The translations under genes and the position numbers were made by a program. The notes below the pieces were generated by a model. It saw only the letters and a program-made list of their open reading frames with translations. It ran no database searches and had not been told where the DNA came from. This document shows, piece after piece, positions 22,201 through 33,353 of a DNA stretch of 64,000 nucleotides. Each line of letters starts with the position of its first letter. Positions within the stretch are counted from its first letter, which is position 1. Source of the stretch: Carposina sasakii (taxonomy: Eukaryota; Arthropoda; Insecta; Lepidoptera; Carposinidae). The DNA is taken from positions 1,240,001 through 1,304,000 of the forward strand of contig CP053156.1 of assembly GCA_014607495.2 (NCBI GenBank). The letters run 5' to 3'.

Positions 22201-23845
22201 TTGCAGTTCAAAATTAGCGGTTATGCCTCCGACATAAAGGTGGCACAAAGTCCCGAGTAGATAGTCTGACATGCTTTACTTGGTACTTACGTAGTGTTAA
22301 AAGAAATGTTTTGCTTTTTATAGGGTTTATCATTTTAAACCTGTTGTCATAATGATTGCGTATTTTTTTTGGGTCGGGGTTTTTTTAAATTTTAAATTTA
22401 ATTTTTATTTCATGCTTTTTGAAGGAGCTCCTTAATTTTTGATTCTTTCATTTAATTTTTTATTTTTCGCCGCGTAAAAAGTTTAGATGGGGTCGCTATA
22501 TGCGATCTCGACCAAAGGAAGCTGTTTAGCAATCCACATGACAAACTGGCTCTAGGAGAATTGCAGAGATTAAGAAACAATAAAGATTAAATTTTGTCAT
22601 TCTAGATTTTTAGCAAAAATATAAATCGGTTTATCCGTTTCATTCCGGCATTCCAGGGTTTCATCCGCCACATCCCATTTCTAGCATCAAGTCCTCGTCA
22701 ATTAGAAACATGAAGAGAACCAGTCAAGACAAATTCAACGAGCCCAAACTCGATGGGTTTACTAAAAGGTAGACCAGGGTTACGTCTCCTATCTTCGAGC
22801 CCTAACAGCAGACCAGCTTAGTGGTTCCAGAAGACATTAGTGTTTCAAATGTCAGATCCCACATATGCTTGCAAGCAAACTGAGCGTGTAACATTCCTAT
22901 CACACCTAACAAACGACCTCCACCAAACATAGCTAAGAACACTCTCGACTGATATACCTTTCAAACAAAAAACCGCATTAAAATTAGATCATCCGTTTGG
23001 GAGCTACGATGCCACAGACAGACACATACACATACAGACACGTCAAACTTATAACACCCCGTCGTTTTTGCGTCGGGTGTTAAAAATAGAAACTACGGTC
23101 ACCAACCCGCGTCCCCAGCGTGGTGACTATGGGCAAATACCCCCCATGGCAGTCTTGTGGCGTGCTCTGGGGGAGGCCTACGTCCAGCAGTGGACTGCAA
23201 TAGGTTGATGATGTTGATGAGGTATATATGCGCACTAGTTATTTTGATGTGGTATATGACGTTCATTAACAAGTTCAATAATTAAGACTAAAGCTAAACT
23301 AATCTGATTGACGTTGTTAGATAACTTACCCATTATAACAGATGTGTCCCTTTTCGCAATTTTGTAATCCATGCCACAGAAGCCATCTATGGCGTCAGCT
23401 AGATAGGAACTACAAAACTTAAATTCGTCGGTGATCTGGTATACTGGACTTGTAGTGGTCTCTTCTGCACCAGACATGGTGTGGAGGGACGTGATGATGC
23501 AAATCTGAAACAACTGTTCTGGGATAGTAGTTCGAGACTGGAAGTAACCTAATGGCCAATAAGAATATCAACACTAAGGATCACATAAAGATCAAGCTCA
23601 AATTGAGAGTTTCTAATCCATACATAATATAAAACGCTTTGTCCTGAGTTACTGATTGATGGATCATTGCATAGCCTATCGCTGGTCGTAGAGACCTGAA
23701 ACTTGGAGGGCGTGTTCTTTGTCGAAGCATCCGATTAGATTGGAATTCTCACTCGGGATTTCTAAAGTTTATGCGTTAAAATCGAGAGCCTCCACTAGTT
23801 TTCCTATAAAACGTAATAAAAACTTACGACGTAAAGTAGCCTCAT
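19100..23845 (-). CDS. Insulin-superfamily peptide gene, complete, three exons (ILP-A)
   Basis: A complete secreted insulin/relaxin-fold precursor of 130 residues. Exons are 23828-23845, 23330-23504 and 19100-19299, with introns in phase 0 and phase 1 and all sites GT-AG. Exon 1 plus the start of exon 2 form a signal peptide (MRLLYVICIITSLHTMSGA). The B chain has Cys37 and Cys49 (FCSSYLADAIDGFCG, C-x11-C), then KR57-58. A 28-residue C-peptide ends at RRRR87-90. The A chain has 'KCCEKPCPLREIIAYC' (Cys99, 100, 104, 113), exactly CC-x3-C-x8-C, followed by a 17-residue extension. The phase-1 intron in the C-peptide is the ancestral insulin-family position. The relaxin R-x3-R-x2-I B-chain motif is absent, and the protein is unlike bombyxin. 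Its subfamily (gonadulin-like or other) is unresolved. A paralogue lies at 33166-34829. Confidence 0.85.
19610..20008. mobile_element. CACCCTGTA-ended fold-back element in ILP-A intron 2
   Basis: 'gggtgtaaaaagacaac' plus 'ataccttgtattctttgtaa' at the left pairs with 'ttataaagaatacgaggtat' plus 'gttgtctttttacaccctgt' at the right, giving arms of about 55 bp. Noncoding. Confidence 0.78.
20527..20760 (-). other. Two short exon-like frames in ILP-A intron 2
   Basis: A frame after 'attactaacag' reads 'FKETWLHLRRARRIRKWDYI' and continues to TAA at 20527. Just upstream a frame starts 'MEGAHIHATFVLQSEKC' and soon stops. Both look protein-like, and the first has a basic RRARR run like an insulin C/A junction, but no cysteine pattern follows. 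They may be remnants of another copy, or chance. Confidence 0.2.
21725..21945 (-). mobile_element. tRNA-like SINE fragments (two copies)
   Basis: Near 21745-21770 and 21900-21935, 'cacccgggtgggaatcgaac' and a variant carry the B-box complement of a tRNA-like sequence, next to 'attaataaag..aaaaaatt'. The same family is at 46834 (plus) and 62343 (minus). The repeated flanks suggest a local duplication. Confidence 0.65.
22103..22277 (+). repeat. Repeat shared in inverted orientation with 35847-36010
   Basis: Shared segments include 'ggtaaaaagcggtcccccga', 'aatttcatacgtacggtc', 'gcggttatgcctccgac' and 'cccgagtagatagtctgaca'. About 170 bp are alike over the whole length. Noncoding. Confidence 0.75.
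22880..23090 (+). repeat. LINE-type 3' end ('cgtttttgcgtcgggtgtta')
   Basis: The motifs 'tcatccgtttgggagctacg', 'gacagacacatacacataca' and 'caccccgtcgtttttgcgtc' form a terminal sequence common in lepidopteran genomes. No reverse transcriptase frame is left upstream. Confidence 0.5.
23100..23222 (+). repeat. RTE LINE 3' end
   Basis: 'agcgtggtgactatgggcaa', 'ctttgggggaggcc'-like sequence and 'cgtccagcagtggactgcaa' ending in a (tgatgt)n-like tail, the standard 3' terminus of the family whose coding remnant is at 13389. Confidence 0.8.
23330..23504 (-). CDS. ILP-A exon 2: signal peptide end and B chain
   Basis: The acceptor 'cagttgtttcag' and donor 'atgg|gtaagt' bound 175 nt, phase 0 in and phase 1 out. 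It carries the B-chain cysteines 11 residues apart and the processing site 'KIAKRDTS'. Confidence 0.88.
23828..23845 (-). CDS. ILP-A exon 1: first six codons of the signal peptide
   Basis: ATG at 23845 and 'MRLLYV', then the donor 'gtaagt'. Joined to exon 2 in phase 0 it completes a hydrophobic signal peptide, which is why this ATG was chosen rather than the in-frame Met 16 inside exon 2. Confidence 0.75.
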
Positions 23846-24611
23846 CGTGGTGAACTGCAGGCTCCTGGATGCAGTAATGACCTCCCTGACAGTTACCAGA
23901 TGAATGGCTATCACCACCCGGTGCACGCCTAAAATACCACCCAAGACATTGCATTAGAAGAATAGTAAAATATGTTTTCCGCGTGGTGTACCTATGATCA
24001 CTGTAGGGTTGGAAACGTCAGTAGACTGCAATAAATTAGTATATGTGAGTTATTTTAAACTTAATTACATGAGTAAATAAAAGCTTTCTCTGTTTAAAGT
24101 AGATATTTCTAAAATACCTACTTAGGTAAGTATTTAGATATATGTTTTTGGTCGTCGAGTTCCCGAAAGCTATTAGTATTTTTCTCCATGCTTTGCTGTG
24201 CAGATACTCGTTTTTCTGCAACATAGCGTACAGGAAGTTTTCCAAAAATAATTATTATCTGTATAAAAAAACTAACATAAACACTAGACACTATAAATTT
24301 CGTATTTATGTCCAGCATACTACTACTAAAAGGTGGCTCCTGTATGAAATTACTGGTATATGTATATATACTACCTATGAAATTACTGATATATATGTAT
24401 AGTGTTATGATGTCCGTATTACTTAAGTAGATAGCTATAATTATACGATTTTCGCTAATCGCATAAAAATTGCTGTTACGAGTACTTACGTACGTAACCT
24501 ACACGTACTACGTATTCAGATCGCGGGTGCACTAATATTTTCAAGCTCAATGCTCCTAGTGGACGCACTAAAAGTGCGTACGCCATATATATAATGTCTA
24601 TGCTAAATTAC

Positions 24612-24792
24612 TGTTTATCTTTTGACACGAAACTAGGCAGGTAAAAAGAAACAACTTTCACTATGGGACCAACTCCGAAATATTGAAAAAAAAAAAATCA
24701 GCTGTTCCATACAATCTCGAATAATTACTGCACTGAAATGTATGGAACAGCTGATTTCTTTTTACCTAACTAGTTTCGTGTCAAAAGATAAC
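24612..24792. mobile_element. 180-bp palindromic element
   Basis: 'ttatcttttgacacgaaact' at the left and its inverse at the right, with a second inner pair 'aaatcagctgttccatac' / 'gtatggaacagctgattt'. A strong hairpin-forming MITE. Confidence 0.8.
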
Positions 24793-26390
24793 CACTAATT
24801 TTAAATAGACCTTATACTCGTATATACGTTCTACTATTTCTAGTATACCATGACGTATATTTCGGAAGACTCCGGCTTAGATTTGTTGACAAACAAATGA
24901 AGTGATAACACAGAGTCCGTCTCACAGAAAAACTCCCGCGCATGATTTCGGAACTAACATTATTTGTATGCAGTATAAGGCAGATAAAGTAATCATTATA
25001 GATTAACTGGCGCCACCATTCAAAGGAACTGTTTGGTAAAACGCATTCCAGTATGATATTTCTAAATATGTTGTTTACTACACATTAGGGTGCAGAGGTG
25101 ATAACGATTTTAGAGTCGCTATTTTTGATCACCACCTAATAAATTACATAAATAGGTAATAGCGCCTGATAATAGGTGATTTGTTGTGTAAATATTTATG
25201 TTCTTGTTATTTAGTTAGTAAGTTATTATGTAATGAACTGATCAACTGGGTAGGTACACAACAAATTATTTAATGAATATTTAGATCGGTACGTACTAGT
25301 ACTACCCATGATTGTCTATATTCTTACTAATTTAATCTTTCTAATATTTATACGGCTGTAGTCAGAATTGCAAGTTCACGAAGGACATCCTATAGCTACG
25401 TTTAGCTCAGCGGGCCAGATATAATGGATCAGTTACAATTAATACAACATACAAACATACAGTCACAACCATTATACCCCAAAGAGGGTTGGTAGATGTG
25501 TGTAAAATGCACACCCACTTTTTACCAGTTAGCCTATTAAGTCTCACGTGGTAAGGGATGAGCCTACCACAGTTTTTCGGGTACAAATACAAAAATTTTG
25601 CGACCGGTAACGAATACAATGGTATATGTTTCTGTGTCATTGTAAACAGAGATATTATAAGCTATTAACGTCAGAGCCTCGACTGGTAATTAGCAGGGTA
25701 CACCACGGGCAGGTGAGGTTGACTTTGGGTCCGAAGATATTAGTCGAACCAGTTGCAGATGTAGAGGATCAGTGACAATCTGCTAGCTCAACGCCTGAGA
25801 GAACGGCGATGAGTTTTTTGTTGACTCTTACGATATGCACGGAAGGAGATGCAGCTGATCTGCATCTGTCTGTATGGCTTCTGAACTATAGGTAGAATAG
25901 AATAGAATAGGTTTTTATTTTAGGATTACACACACATATAGACAATAGCAACAATGAGACAAGACAAACAGGGTAGAAATGAAGACAGTGAAAAGTAGGT
26001 AGGTATCTCTATGACGAACCTGCATACATGAGAAGGTAAAACTCAAAATTTATCGGACAAAATTCTGCCACACAGACTGATCGGAGGCACTAGCATAGGT
26101 CCTACTCAGCCAGTACTCAGCACTATACGCAGGGGAATAGAAGTCTAGGTATTTATATTACATAAATAAAATTTATAAAACTTAGAAGTAAGCTTCTAGA
26201 ATACATCGTCGGATCTAATATGAAACTGTTAAGGACCTCAGGGGCGTTCCCTCAAGCTAGCTAGCAACTTGTATTGATGTGCATCTTGCCCCGGTATGAT
26301 ACACGTGGCATTAGAATTTACATTCACAACAAATTAATGTAGTATTGCGAAAATTAAACTTATTTTTGAACCCAAACTTCGTTTTATTTA
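24793..26390. other. Gene-free stretch
   Basis: AT-rich with scattered short repeat pieces and no exon that could be supported. Confidence 0.4.
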
Positions 26391-26391
26391 A

Positions 26392-26681
26392 AACTAGCGG
26401 ACCTGACTAACGTTGTCCTGTCCCACGCCTTTGAACTAACGTCACCCAGTTGTTTTGCCTTCCCGGACTTTCAAATTTCTAACAAATTGTTTGTATGGGA
26501 ATGTAGAAAAGGAATGTTTTAGACATGTTCAGGCATTTTTTTAAAATTTTTCTTTCCATTAGAACCATCACTGTACTTCAAGGAATACGCTAAAAAAAGA
26601 ATTAACGAAATCGGTTCAGCCGTTCTCGAGATTCGCACTTACCAACACATTTAGCGATTCATTTTTATATTATAGATAACA
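26392..26681 (+). repeat. Interspersed repeat with 'aaatcggttcagccgtt' tail
   Basis: The head 'aaaactagcggacctgacta' and tail 'cgaaatcggttcagccgttc' with a 'ttatattatagat' end resemble the other lepidopteran repeats here but form a separate subfamily. Confidence 0.5.
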
Positions 26682-27644
26682 ATTGGCCGTAGTTCTGCAG
26701 AAAGAGACCAATAATAAAAAACCAGTTTCGAGATATTACGTTTAAAGATTCTTAATTTTTTTTAAAAGTTCCCATAGGTACGTTTTTCCTGAAAATTATT
26801 TATGTCATTTGGTAGAAATAAACTTCGTGCAGAATATTAAATAGGTTTTACAGAGATTACGGTTATTTTTCATGTAATAATCTTGGTTTAAAAACAAGTA
26901 GTCGTTTCCTGCAGAATATAACATACTTATAATACTATGACCAAATGAAATCGACCAAAACTGTAGTCGTTTTCTGCTAAATATGATATCACAAATTTAA
27001 TTTTTATTGAAACGGTTATGAACGGGGCGTCCGATAAAAATTACATTTAGTAATTAACAATGCCGTCAGCTTAAAAGACTTAACTAAATACTTAACTAAA
27101 AAGGAAAAAAAAGCAAGACATTACTATTTACCTACTTATTGGAATTTGACAATCTGAAATTGTCATGACCATAGAGTTCTAGTATAGGTACAGCTGAACA
27201 TGGAATGACAACAAAGTTCTATGTGGATTACTAAATATTAAAAGCAAAATACGACCAAATTACGGGACGAACGGAAAACCTAAATCGAAGAAAGCGACCA
27301 TCTACGTAGTCGTTTTATGCAGAATAAAATATTGTGAACATTGGTACTATAGGTTATTACCAAAATTAACCGAGTGAAATGGCGGTGTTCTGCAGATTTA
27401 AAGATACATTTTTTAGTTGAAGAATAGTTCTTTAATCAAACCAACTCGACCAAGGTGGCTGCTTTTAACTTATTTAACACTTGTCTTTCTTGTTGATCGT
27501 TTTCAGCAATTTATCAAATAATTATGCTAAAAAAACAGTCGATTTTACCAGAATATGGAGCAAAAAATCTAGTTTGTGATGGCATAGCTAACTCATTTTG
27601 GCCAAAAATGGCTTTGGTCGCTTTCTGCAGAACTACGGCCAATT
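26682..27644. mobile_element. 963-bp TIR element with internal 'gtcgttttctgcagaat' subrepeats
   Basis: The ends 'aattggccgtagttctgcag' and 'ctgcagaactacggccaatt' are exact inverse complements, extending to about 29 bp with one mismatch. Inside, degenerate copies of 'tagtcgtttt.tgcagaata' recur near 26905, 26962, 27305 and 27380, so the terminal motif is repeated through the body. No transposase frame. Confidence 0.75.
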
Positions 27645-27846
27645 TTGATAATCTCGCACGCACAACTCGTCTTCCGTCCTTCGCCATTTCCCCTCGTCTT
27701 TCTCACTCCTCATCGCTTCGATTAACTCTCTCAAAAATATTCAATTTCCCACATTCGGCTATCCTGATTCCATGCCTGTCCTCAGGCATACCTATAGTGA
27801 CCATTTATTTTTTGACTCAAAACGGGACATTTAGGTAGAATCATAG

Positions 27847-28150
27847 GTAGTCAATGAAAAATAAAAACCGGCCAAGTGCGAGTCGGATTCGCGCACCGAG
27901 AGTTCCGTACATACCTGTTTTATTATATGATTTAACAAAAAAATTACGGTTTTCGAAATTTTTTCCTTATCTGTGCTGTATGACGTTGCTTCGTACCAAA
28001 TTTCAAGGTTCTAAGTTCACGATAAGTACTGTTTAGGGTTTGATTCCCTTGCGAATGTCGAAAATTTGCGGCATTAGCGGATGTATAAGATTTCGTTGGC
28101 TTATAAGAGTTCCGTTTTTACCTTTTGAACCCTTAAAACAACACTTTTTA
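27847..28150 (+). repeat. 'accggccaagtgcgagtcgg' interspersed repeat
   Basis: It starts 'aaaaccggccaagtgcgagt' and includes 'gttccgtac', a repeat head seen widely in Lepidoptera. It appears to have inserted into older sequence containing 'aaaacgggac' motifs at 27815 and 28730-28820. Confidence 0.55.
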
Positions 28151-28160
28151 TAAGTTATAT

Positions 28161-28538
28161 ACAGGGTGATTTTTGGTCGTCAACGTTCCCGAAAACTACG
28201 GAATCTCCTCATCATCACGATCATTTTTCTCCATGGAAGCATACCTGGGAAGTGTCTGGTTTCCAAAATATTAGGGTCCAAAGTTGAGTAAATAGACTGC
28301 GTTTTTCTGCATAAATGCACATAGACGCGCGTAGCAGGATTTTTTCACGAAAAATAATTAATATCTGTCTATAAAAAAACTAACATAAACACTAGACACT
28401 ATAAATTTCGCACGATCAAGGAATTTAAATTAAAAAAAATAATAAAATTCCCAGCATTTTTTTTGGCATAAACTTACTTTATTTCATGTATAGAATACGT
28501 ACCCTTCATTAAAGGTGGCCACAAAAAAACACCCTGTA
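28161..28538. mobile_element. CACCCTGTA-ended element
   Basis: Bounded by 'acagggtgatttttggtcg' and 'aaaaaaacaccctgta'. The same family as 4230-4447, and its left part is homologous to the inside of the 7388 and 54526 elements. Confidence 0.7.
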
Positions 28539-28699
28539 TATGTAATACGTAGTCACTGGCACAGCAGGATTCGCGGAGCGGGGCGGCTACAATTGGCGCA
28601 CGAAATTTTTTATTATGAAATGGCGTAATTTATTACAAAACATTCCATTCTATCAAGTTAATCAGATATAAAAAGACATAAAAAGTGGCCGGCCGTCTA

Positions 28700-28830
28700 C
28701 TAGCTACACAAATTTTCGGGCGGTCTCTGAAAACGGGACAATTTTGCGTCCTGCAGTCCAACTTGGGGACACCGGGACAGATAACTGGAAAACGGGACTG
28801 TCCCGTTCAAAACGGGACGTCTGGTCAGTT
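28700..28830. repeat. Cluster of 'aaacgggac' motifs
   Basis: 'aaacgggac' occurs four times within about 100 bp, and once more near 27820. A degenerate repeat of unknown kind. Confidence 0.45.
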
Positions 28831-29279
28831 TAGCATACCTCATCTTCCTCAATGTTTCCATACAATACGTCATCCACACATACCACCTTTTCATACTTAA
28901 CAATCTACAAATTCAAATCTTAATCTTACACGGTAACTTCTCTTAATAATAAATCACACACACAACATTTTAATATCTGCTAACTTTAACAACTTAATTA
29001 AAACAACTCATAAATAATATCGATCTCCGCAGTTTGATACTATACAAAACAACTTTAAGAATAATGTTACTTTGAAATGCTGCATCAAAAACATTCTCCC
29101 TCGTCTCTCTCACTCCTCATCGTTTCATCTCACTCTCTCAAAAACGTTACATTTCCGATATTAATCTAGTCCCACACTAAGAACCCTAAATTCAGGTGTC
29201 GAGGGTAACTAAGTAACAGTTTATAAATCCACAGATATTATCTGTTTGTTCTATTATCTGTAACAAACATATTCATCAC

Positions 29280-29625
29280 TAGTGAACGCCCGCGACTCCG
29301 TCCGCGTGGACTACAGAAAAAACAAAATGTCGAAATTATCTGGAATAAAAACATTTTCCCGGGATAAAAAGTAGCCTATATGTTAAGTCGGACCTGTCAC
29401 AATATATTCCTGAAAACTGCATCGAAATCGGTTCAGCCGTTTCTGAGATTAGCGTGCACAAACGCACAGACAAACCGACAAACACACAAACCGACAAACA
29501 GTAAAAAATTCAAAAAATCATCGTTTTGGGTTCTATTGCGTTGACAAAGGTCTCCTATAATATTTTTTCTCATATATCTTCCATGTACAGACAGCGATCC
29601 GTTACATTTTTATTATATGTATAGA
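29280..29625 (+). repeat. 'gacgcccgcgactccgtccgcgtgg' repeat, near-complete copy
   Basis: Runs from 'agtgaacgcccgcgactccg' through 'cccgggataaaaagtagcct' and 'cggttcagccgtttctgaga' to 'ccatgtacagacagcgatcc'. It closely matches 8876-9185. Confidence 0.75.
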
Positions 29626-29629
29626 AGGA

Positions 29630-29745
29630 GAAGAATAGATAATGTCTATGTTTGCACCTACCGAGATTCGAACCAAGACCTATGGTGGGGCGGGCACGGT
29701 CACTCACTACCGTCTATAGTTATACCAATTAGCCATCAAAATCCA
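29630..29745 (-). mobile_element. tRNA-derived SINE, inverted copy
   Basis: 'tgtttgcacctaccgagattcgaac' carries the B-box complement and 'ttataccaattagcc' the A-box side of the SINE at 17576. Confidence 0.65.
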
Positions 29746-29749
29746 TCTT

Positions 29750-30880
29750 TCAGTTATGGCTACTCCATTATGGAACTTCCGGTGTGTATTTGTAAATTTT
29801 AATCATGCTTCAAAACAAAATATGATCTTTGCTAAGTTTACATGTCTATGGCAATTCTGTCGGCATCATCCACATAGCAACACATATCTAAATAATTGAT
29901 ATTATAACCGCCGCCAGTGTTATCGTTGGGTCGAGACCAGTCAAGAAGTCAACTACTTTAAAAATAAACCATATAGTAAACCATTTCACTTATTCACAAT
30001 CTACATAGAAAATAACCTATGTAGTATGTTATCGAATTCTTTGTCGGTGAAAATTATAGATACTAGGTAGAGACATCCTAGTATGAGGGGCGATGTTGCG
30101 GTCGTGTCGTCTAATGGAAAAACGAGCCATACTATCTAACACATTTTTGCTTCCAAAATAGCCGTTGTCACCTCGTCTCGTGGCCGTGTCGTTTAGTGGT
30201 AAAATGCCCAATAGCTTACCTACCAATCACGTGGACTGGACACTTGTGGTGCTGGCTTCACTTCCAGCCTTCTTCCAGCTAATAAGTTACCCAATCTATT
30301 TCCCGGTCCTGGAGGGCAATCCTGCAAAATAACTATGTTTATAACCTTTCAACGGAACGTTTTTGGTTATGGATGGTTTAGCTTTGGTTTGGCAGGGTTT
30401 GGCTGTTCATGTGACAGCGTTTGAGACATCTTAAACGTCTATATTTGGCTTTAAACGTTGTCAAAATTTTGCGCGATACAAAATGTGCACATTATAACGT
30501 TTTTGGTTGTGGTTTAGCTGAGGGTTTAGCTTTTGTAAATACGTCAAACTTTTGTGCGTTTGCCCTTCAGTAAGTCAGACTACCACTACAGATCCATTGG
30601 CATTGTCTGAACTCGTTCGGGCAGTAACTGCCAGTATGTTTGGTTTAGAGTGTCCACGCTACATGCACGGTACATATTTAGTAAATGTTATATTGTGAGT
30701 GAACTGTTACTGCCGCTCCTGGACAAAGTCACTGTGTCTGAAATTTATACTCACTGAGTCCTGCGGTTGCATCAACCACCTTTTATGTAGGTAAGTCAGT
30801 CATCCCTTAGGTATGTATGTATAAATGTAATATAACTATACCAAAATTATTCATTTTTTCAATTTTTGTCCGTATTTCTA
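29750..30880. other. Gene-free stretch with diverged repeats
   Basis: 'acgtttttggtt.tgg.ttagct' occurs twice (near 30357 and 30499), and 'gtcgtgtcg' / 'ccgtgtcgtttagtgg' occur near 30107 and 30183. No gene supported. Confidence 0.4.
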
Positions 30881-30889
30881 TCAGTGTGT

Positions 30890-31082
30890 CGGTCTATTTT
30901 ATTTGTTTTGGCTCTTGGCTAATCTCTGAAACGGCTTGACCTATTTTGACAAAGCGGATGTAGGTAATAAGGAGTAACTTTAAACTAAACTTAAAGGCAA
31001 CTTTTATTCCCGAAACTCCTAAGAGAACGGGTGATGGAAATTCTCAAGCCAACGTAAACGATGTCGCGGACGGCCGCTAGTA
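30890..31082 (-). repeat. Degenerate inverted 'ctgaaacggcttgacc' repeat
   Basis: 'ggctaatctctgaaacggct' to 'gcggacggccgctagta' in reverse orientation, related to the 'tcggttcagccgtttctgag' repeats. Confidence 0.5.
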
Positions 31083-31534
31083 ATGAACTTTAAACCCAAA
31101 CCATGTCCTATTTTCATGCATCTAATCTTATTTTTCACTGTTTTTGTTTATCTTGTTTGTTGTGCTTATTAATGATAGATAACGAGCACATGACAACATC
31201 CCTCTTGGTTTCGGCGCCACGGCTTATCACATCGTGTCTCGTAGTAAAGCTACTACTTACTTCCAGCGTAAACTTTTAGGTACATCCCAGGGATTTGATT
31301 TCGTTAGAATAGATCGTCTTGCATGGGTGCTCGGGTCTGGTTTCTCATGGAGGTGTGCATGCCTGTTGTCGCAATTATGAGTTATCTGAGGGTCTGGAGG
31401 GTGAGGGCCCGGTTGGGCGCAATAGTGAATGTTTGAACTTCCGAATTGTAACGCCTAATACAATTTCATTTACATCCCAGGGAAGTTAGAATAGATGGAG
31501 GTGCATGACTGACTTGATTAACTGGTATAGGACA

Positions 31535-32010
31535 TGGTCACTCTCTGTGACGTTAGACTCTGATAACGGAGCCAGATGGGAAATTGAAACTTTGACATGC
31601 CCGCGGGGCAGCTTGGGACGAGCTGTTGGGAGGTAGCGTTCTTACGGACCTGAATTGCTCTCTGGGGAAGACCATGCTCCCCATCTCCGATTCCGTAGTG
31701 AGGTCTGAAGAGGAACAATTTCCCCACCTCTGTCTTGCTATAGCGTGCTGGGCAGAGTGGAGTAACAAAATCTATGTCGCAAAACCCGATCAAGTTTCTT
31801 TGTCGTTCTTCTTGTACAAGAGTAATAAAACTGGCGTTTTTTTGCTTTAGTATTAACTAGGTAGTTAAGTAATAATGCACCATATTTTAAATAAATGAAT
31901 AATATTTTTTTAATTTTCATTAAACGTTTACATCATGTGACTTCGATTTGGCTACGGCTCGATGCACGCCTCCCAAGGGACCGGGACTTTGTAGTCTCCG
32001 TGAATTTCAT
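31535..32010 (-). repeat. Diverged copy of the 690-bp tandem element
   Basis: 31570-31765 ('cgcggggcagcttgggacga', 'gctgttgggaggtagcgttc', 'ctctgtcttgctatagcgtg') is an inverted, diverged version of the right half of the units at 43911-45980. A second piece at 31945-32010 ('gctcgatgcacgcctcccaa') matches their left half. The two are separated by inserted sequence. Confidence 0.65.
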
Positions 32011-32465
32011 AAGAGATACAATAATAATGTTGTTTAGAGACACGTAATAATTTTTGATGCCTTAAAAACATCAGATATAATAACGGTATTGTTAAAATAT
32101 AACAAGCATGTCGTAGTGTCGGTTTTGTCATCCATAATAAATCCAGAAATCATTTTACTGCATGGACAGTTTCTTTCGCCTTTTCTTTATCTGCAAGATA
32201 GTCTGAAAGCCAACGGCATGTGAGGATGCACCATTTCAGCCTTTATTCGCATCAAAAAGTAACATATGTGCGACCTTAGGCTCTAGATTATCATGGACAG
32301 AATTAATTTAAATTGGTTCAGTAGTTTAGGCCTGATCGGTCATCAATCCGCTTGTCCAGCGTGGTGACTATGGACAAAACCCCCCTATTTGCAGTGAACT
32401 GCAATTAAGCTGGTGTGTGACGTGTGTGGGCAACATATCGTACAGAATTACTTGTACATTATAAT

Positions 32466-32562
32466 ATACAAGGTGTAAGTGACAGCGAGGCAAATATTGA
32501 TAGGCTGTAGGCTGACTTCAGAATATGATCCTGAACTTCTGAAGCGAATACCAATGAAATTT
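32466..32562 (+). repeat. Fragment of the 'gtgacagcc.ggcaaat' MITE
   Basis: Left end 'tatacaaggtgtaagtgaca' as in 33562. The fragment stops where a SINE begins. Confidence 0.55.
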
Positions 32563-32765
32563 ATCACGCGCCATAGGTCTTGGGTTCGAATCCCGGCAGC
32601 TGCTAACTGATATGATAAAAATCGATGTTTGTTTCAGAGTGTTGGACGTTTCTATAATTGACTGCAATTATACATCGTTACTTAGTACCTACGACACAAG
32701 ACCTTGGGAAACTTAGTCCAGGTCAATGTGCTGTAAACTTAATGAATGGTTATTTACATACGTAA
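32563..32765 (+). mobile_element. tRNA-derived SINE, 5'-truncated
   Basis: 'cgccataggtcttgggttcg' with 'aatcccggcagctgctaact' and the shared body 'tgatatgataaaaatcgatg' as at 17576. Confidence 0.7.
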
Positions 32766-33165
32766 TCTGAATACATTTAAATAAAATTTGGATAAGTACA
32801 TATGTATATCTCTTTATTATTTTTTACTCACACACAATAATGAATAAACACACACACACACACAAAACAATTATTAATATTACAAATAAAATTAATAAAT
32901 AATTTACAAAAGAACTCTTTTCTACTAGTTACTTAAGTTGCATTTACTTACCCATAATGAAAAAAAAACCAAAGGGATAAGAGAGTGTATCTGCACACCC
33001 ACATTTATGCACTATAATAAAAGCAGCGGCGCGGCGTAGAGTTGATCTCATTTGTCTAGGATTCCATCATTAGATCTTGCTTGCCTTGCCTATCTATTTA
33101 ATAAAATTGGCTCCATTTAACTGATTTGAATAAAATTGGCTCTATGTCAGTGAAGCCTTTCTCAT

Positions 33166-33353
33166 TTACGTATTATTGAGAAAGCGATATAGCGAAGAAT
33201 TCTCATCACAGTGTTCAATTATAAATGAAATAGTGCAGGCCTGGATGCAGCAGAGATCAGCCACCTGTCTCCTGGAGCGGCGACGTAGTAATTTTTTCGG
33301 GTTATCCTGTTGGTTACTATCTGATTCTTTCCAACCCTTTGGTATTAGTTTAT
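33166..33353 (-). CDS. ILP-B exon 3: C-peptide, A chain and stop
   Basis: The acceptor 'gcatctgatttcag' gives phase 1. 61 residues then TAA at 33166-33168. A-chain cysteines are at exon residues 34, 35, 39 and 48. The plus-strand open frame over the same DNA is only its antisense. Confidence 0.87.

Noticed and set aside
23769..23954. Minus frame overlapping ILP-A exon 1 in another phase
   Set aside because: The alternative frame (ATG at 23845 then gtaagt) completes a signal peptide in the right phase; this longer frame does not.
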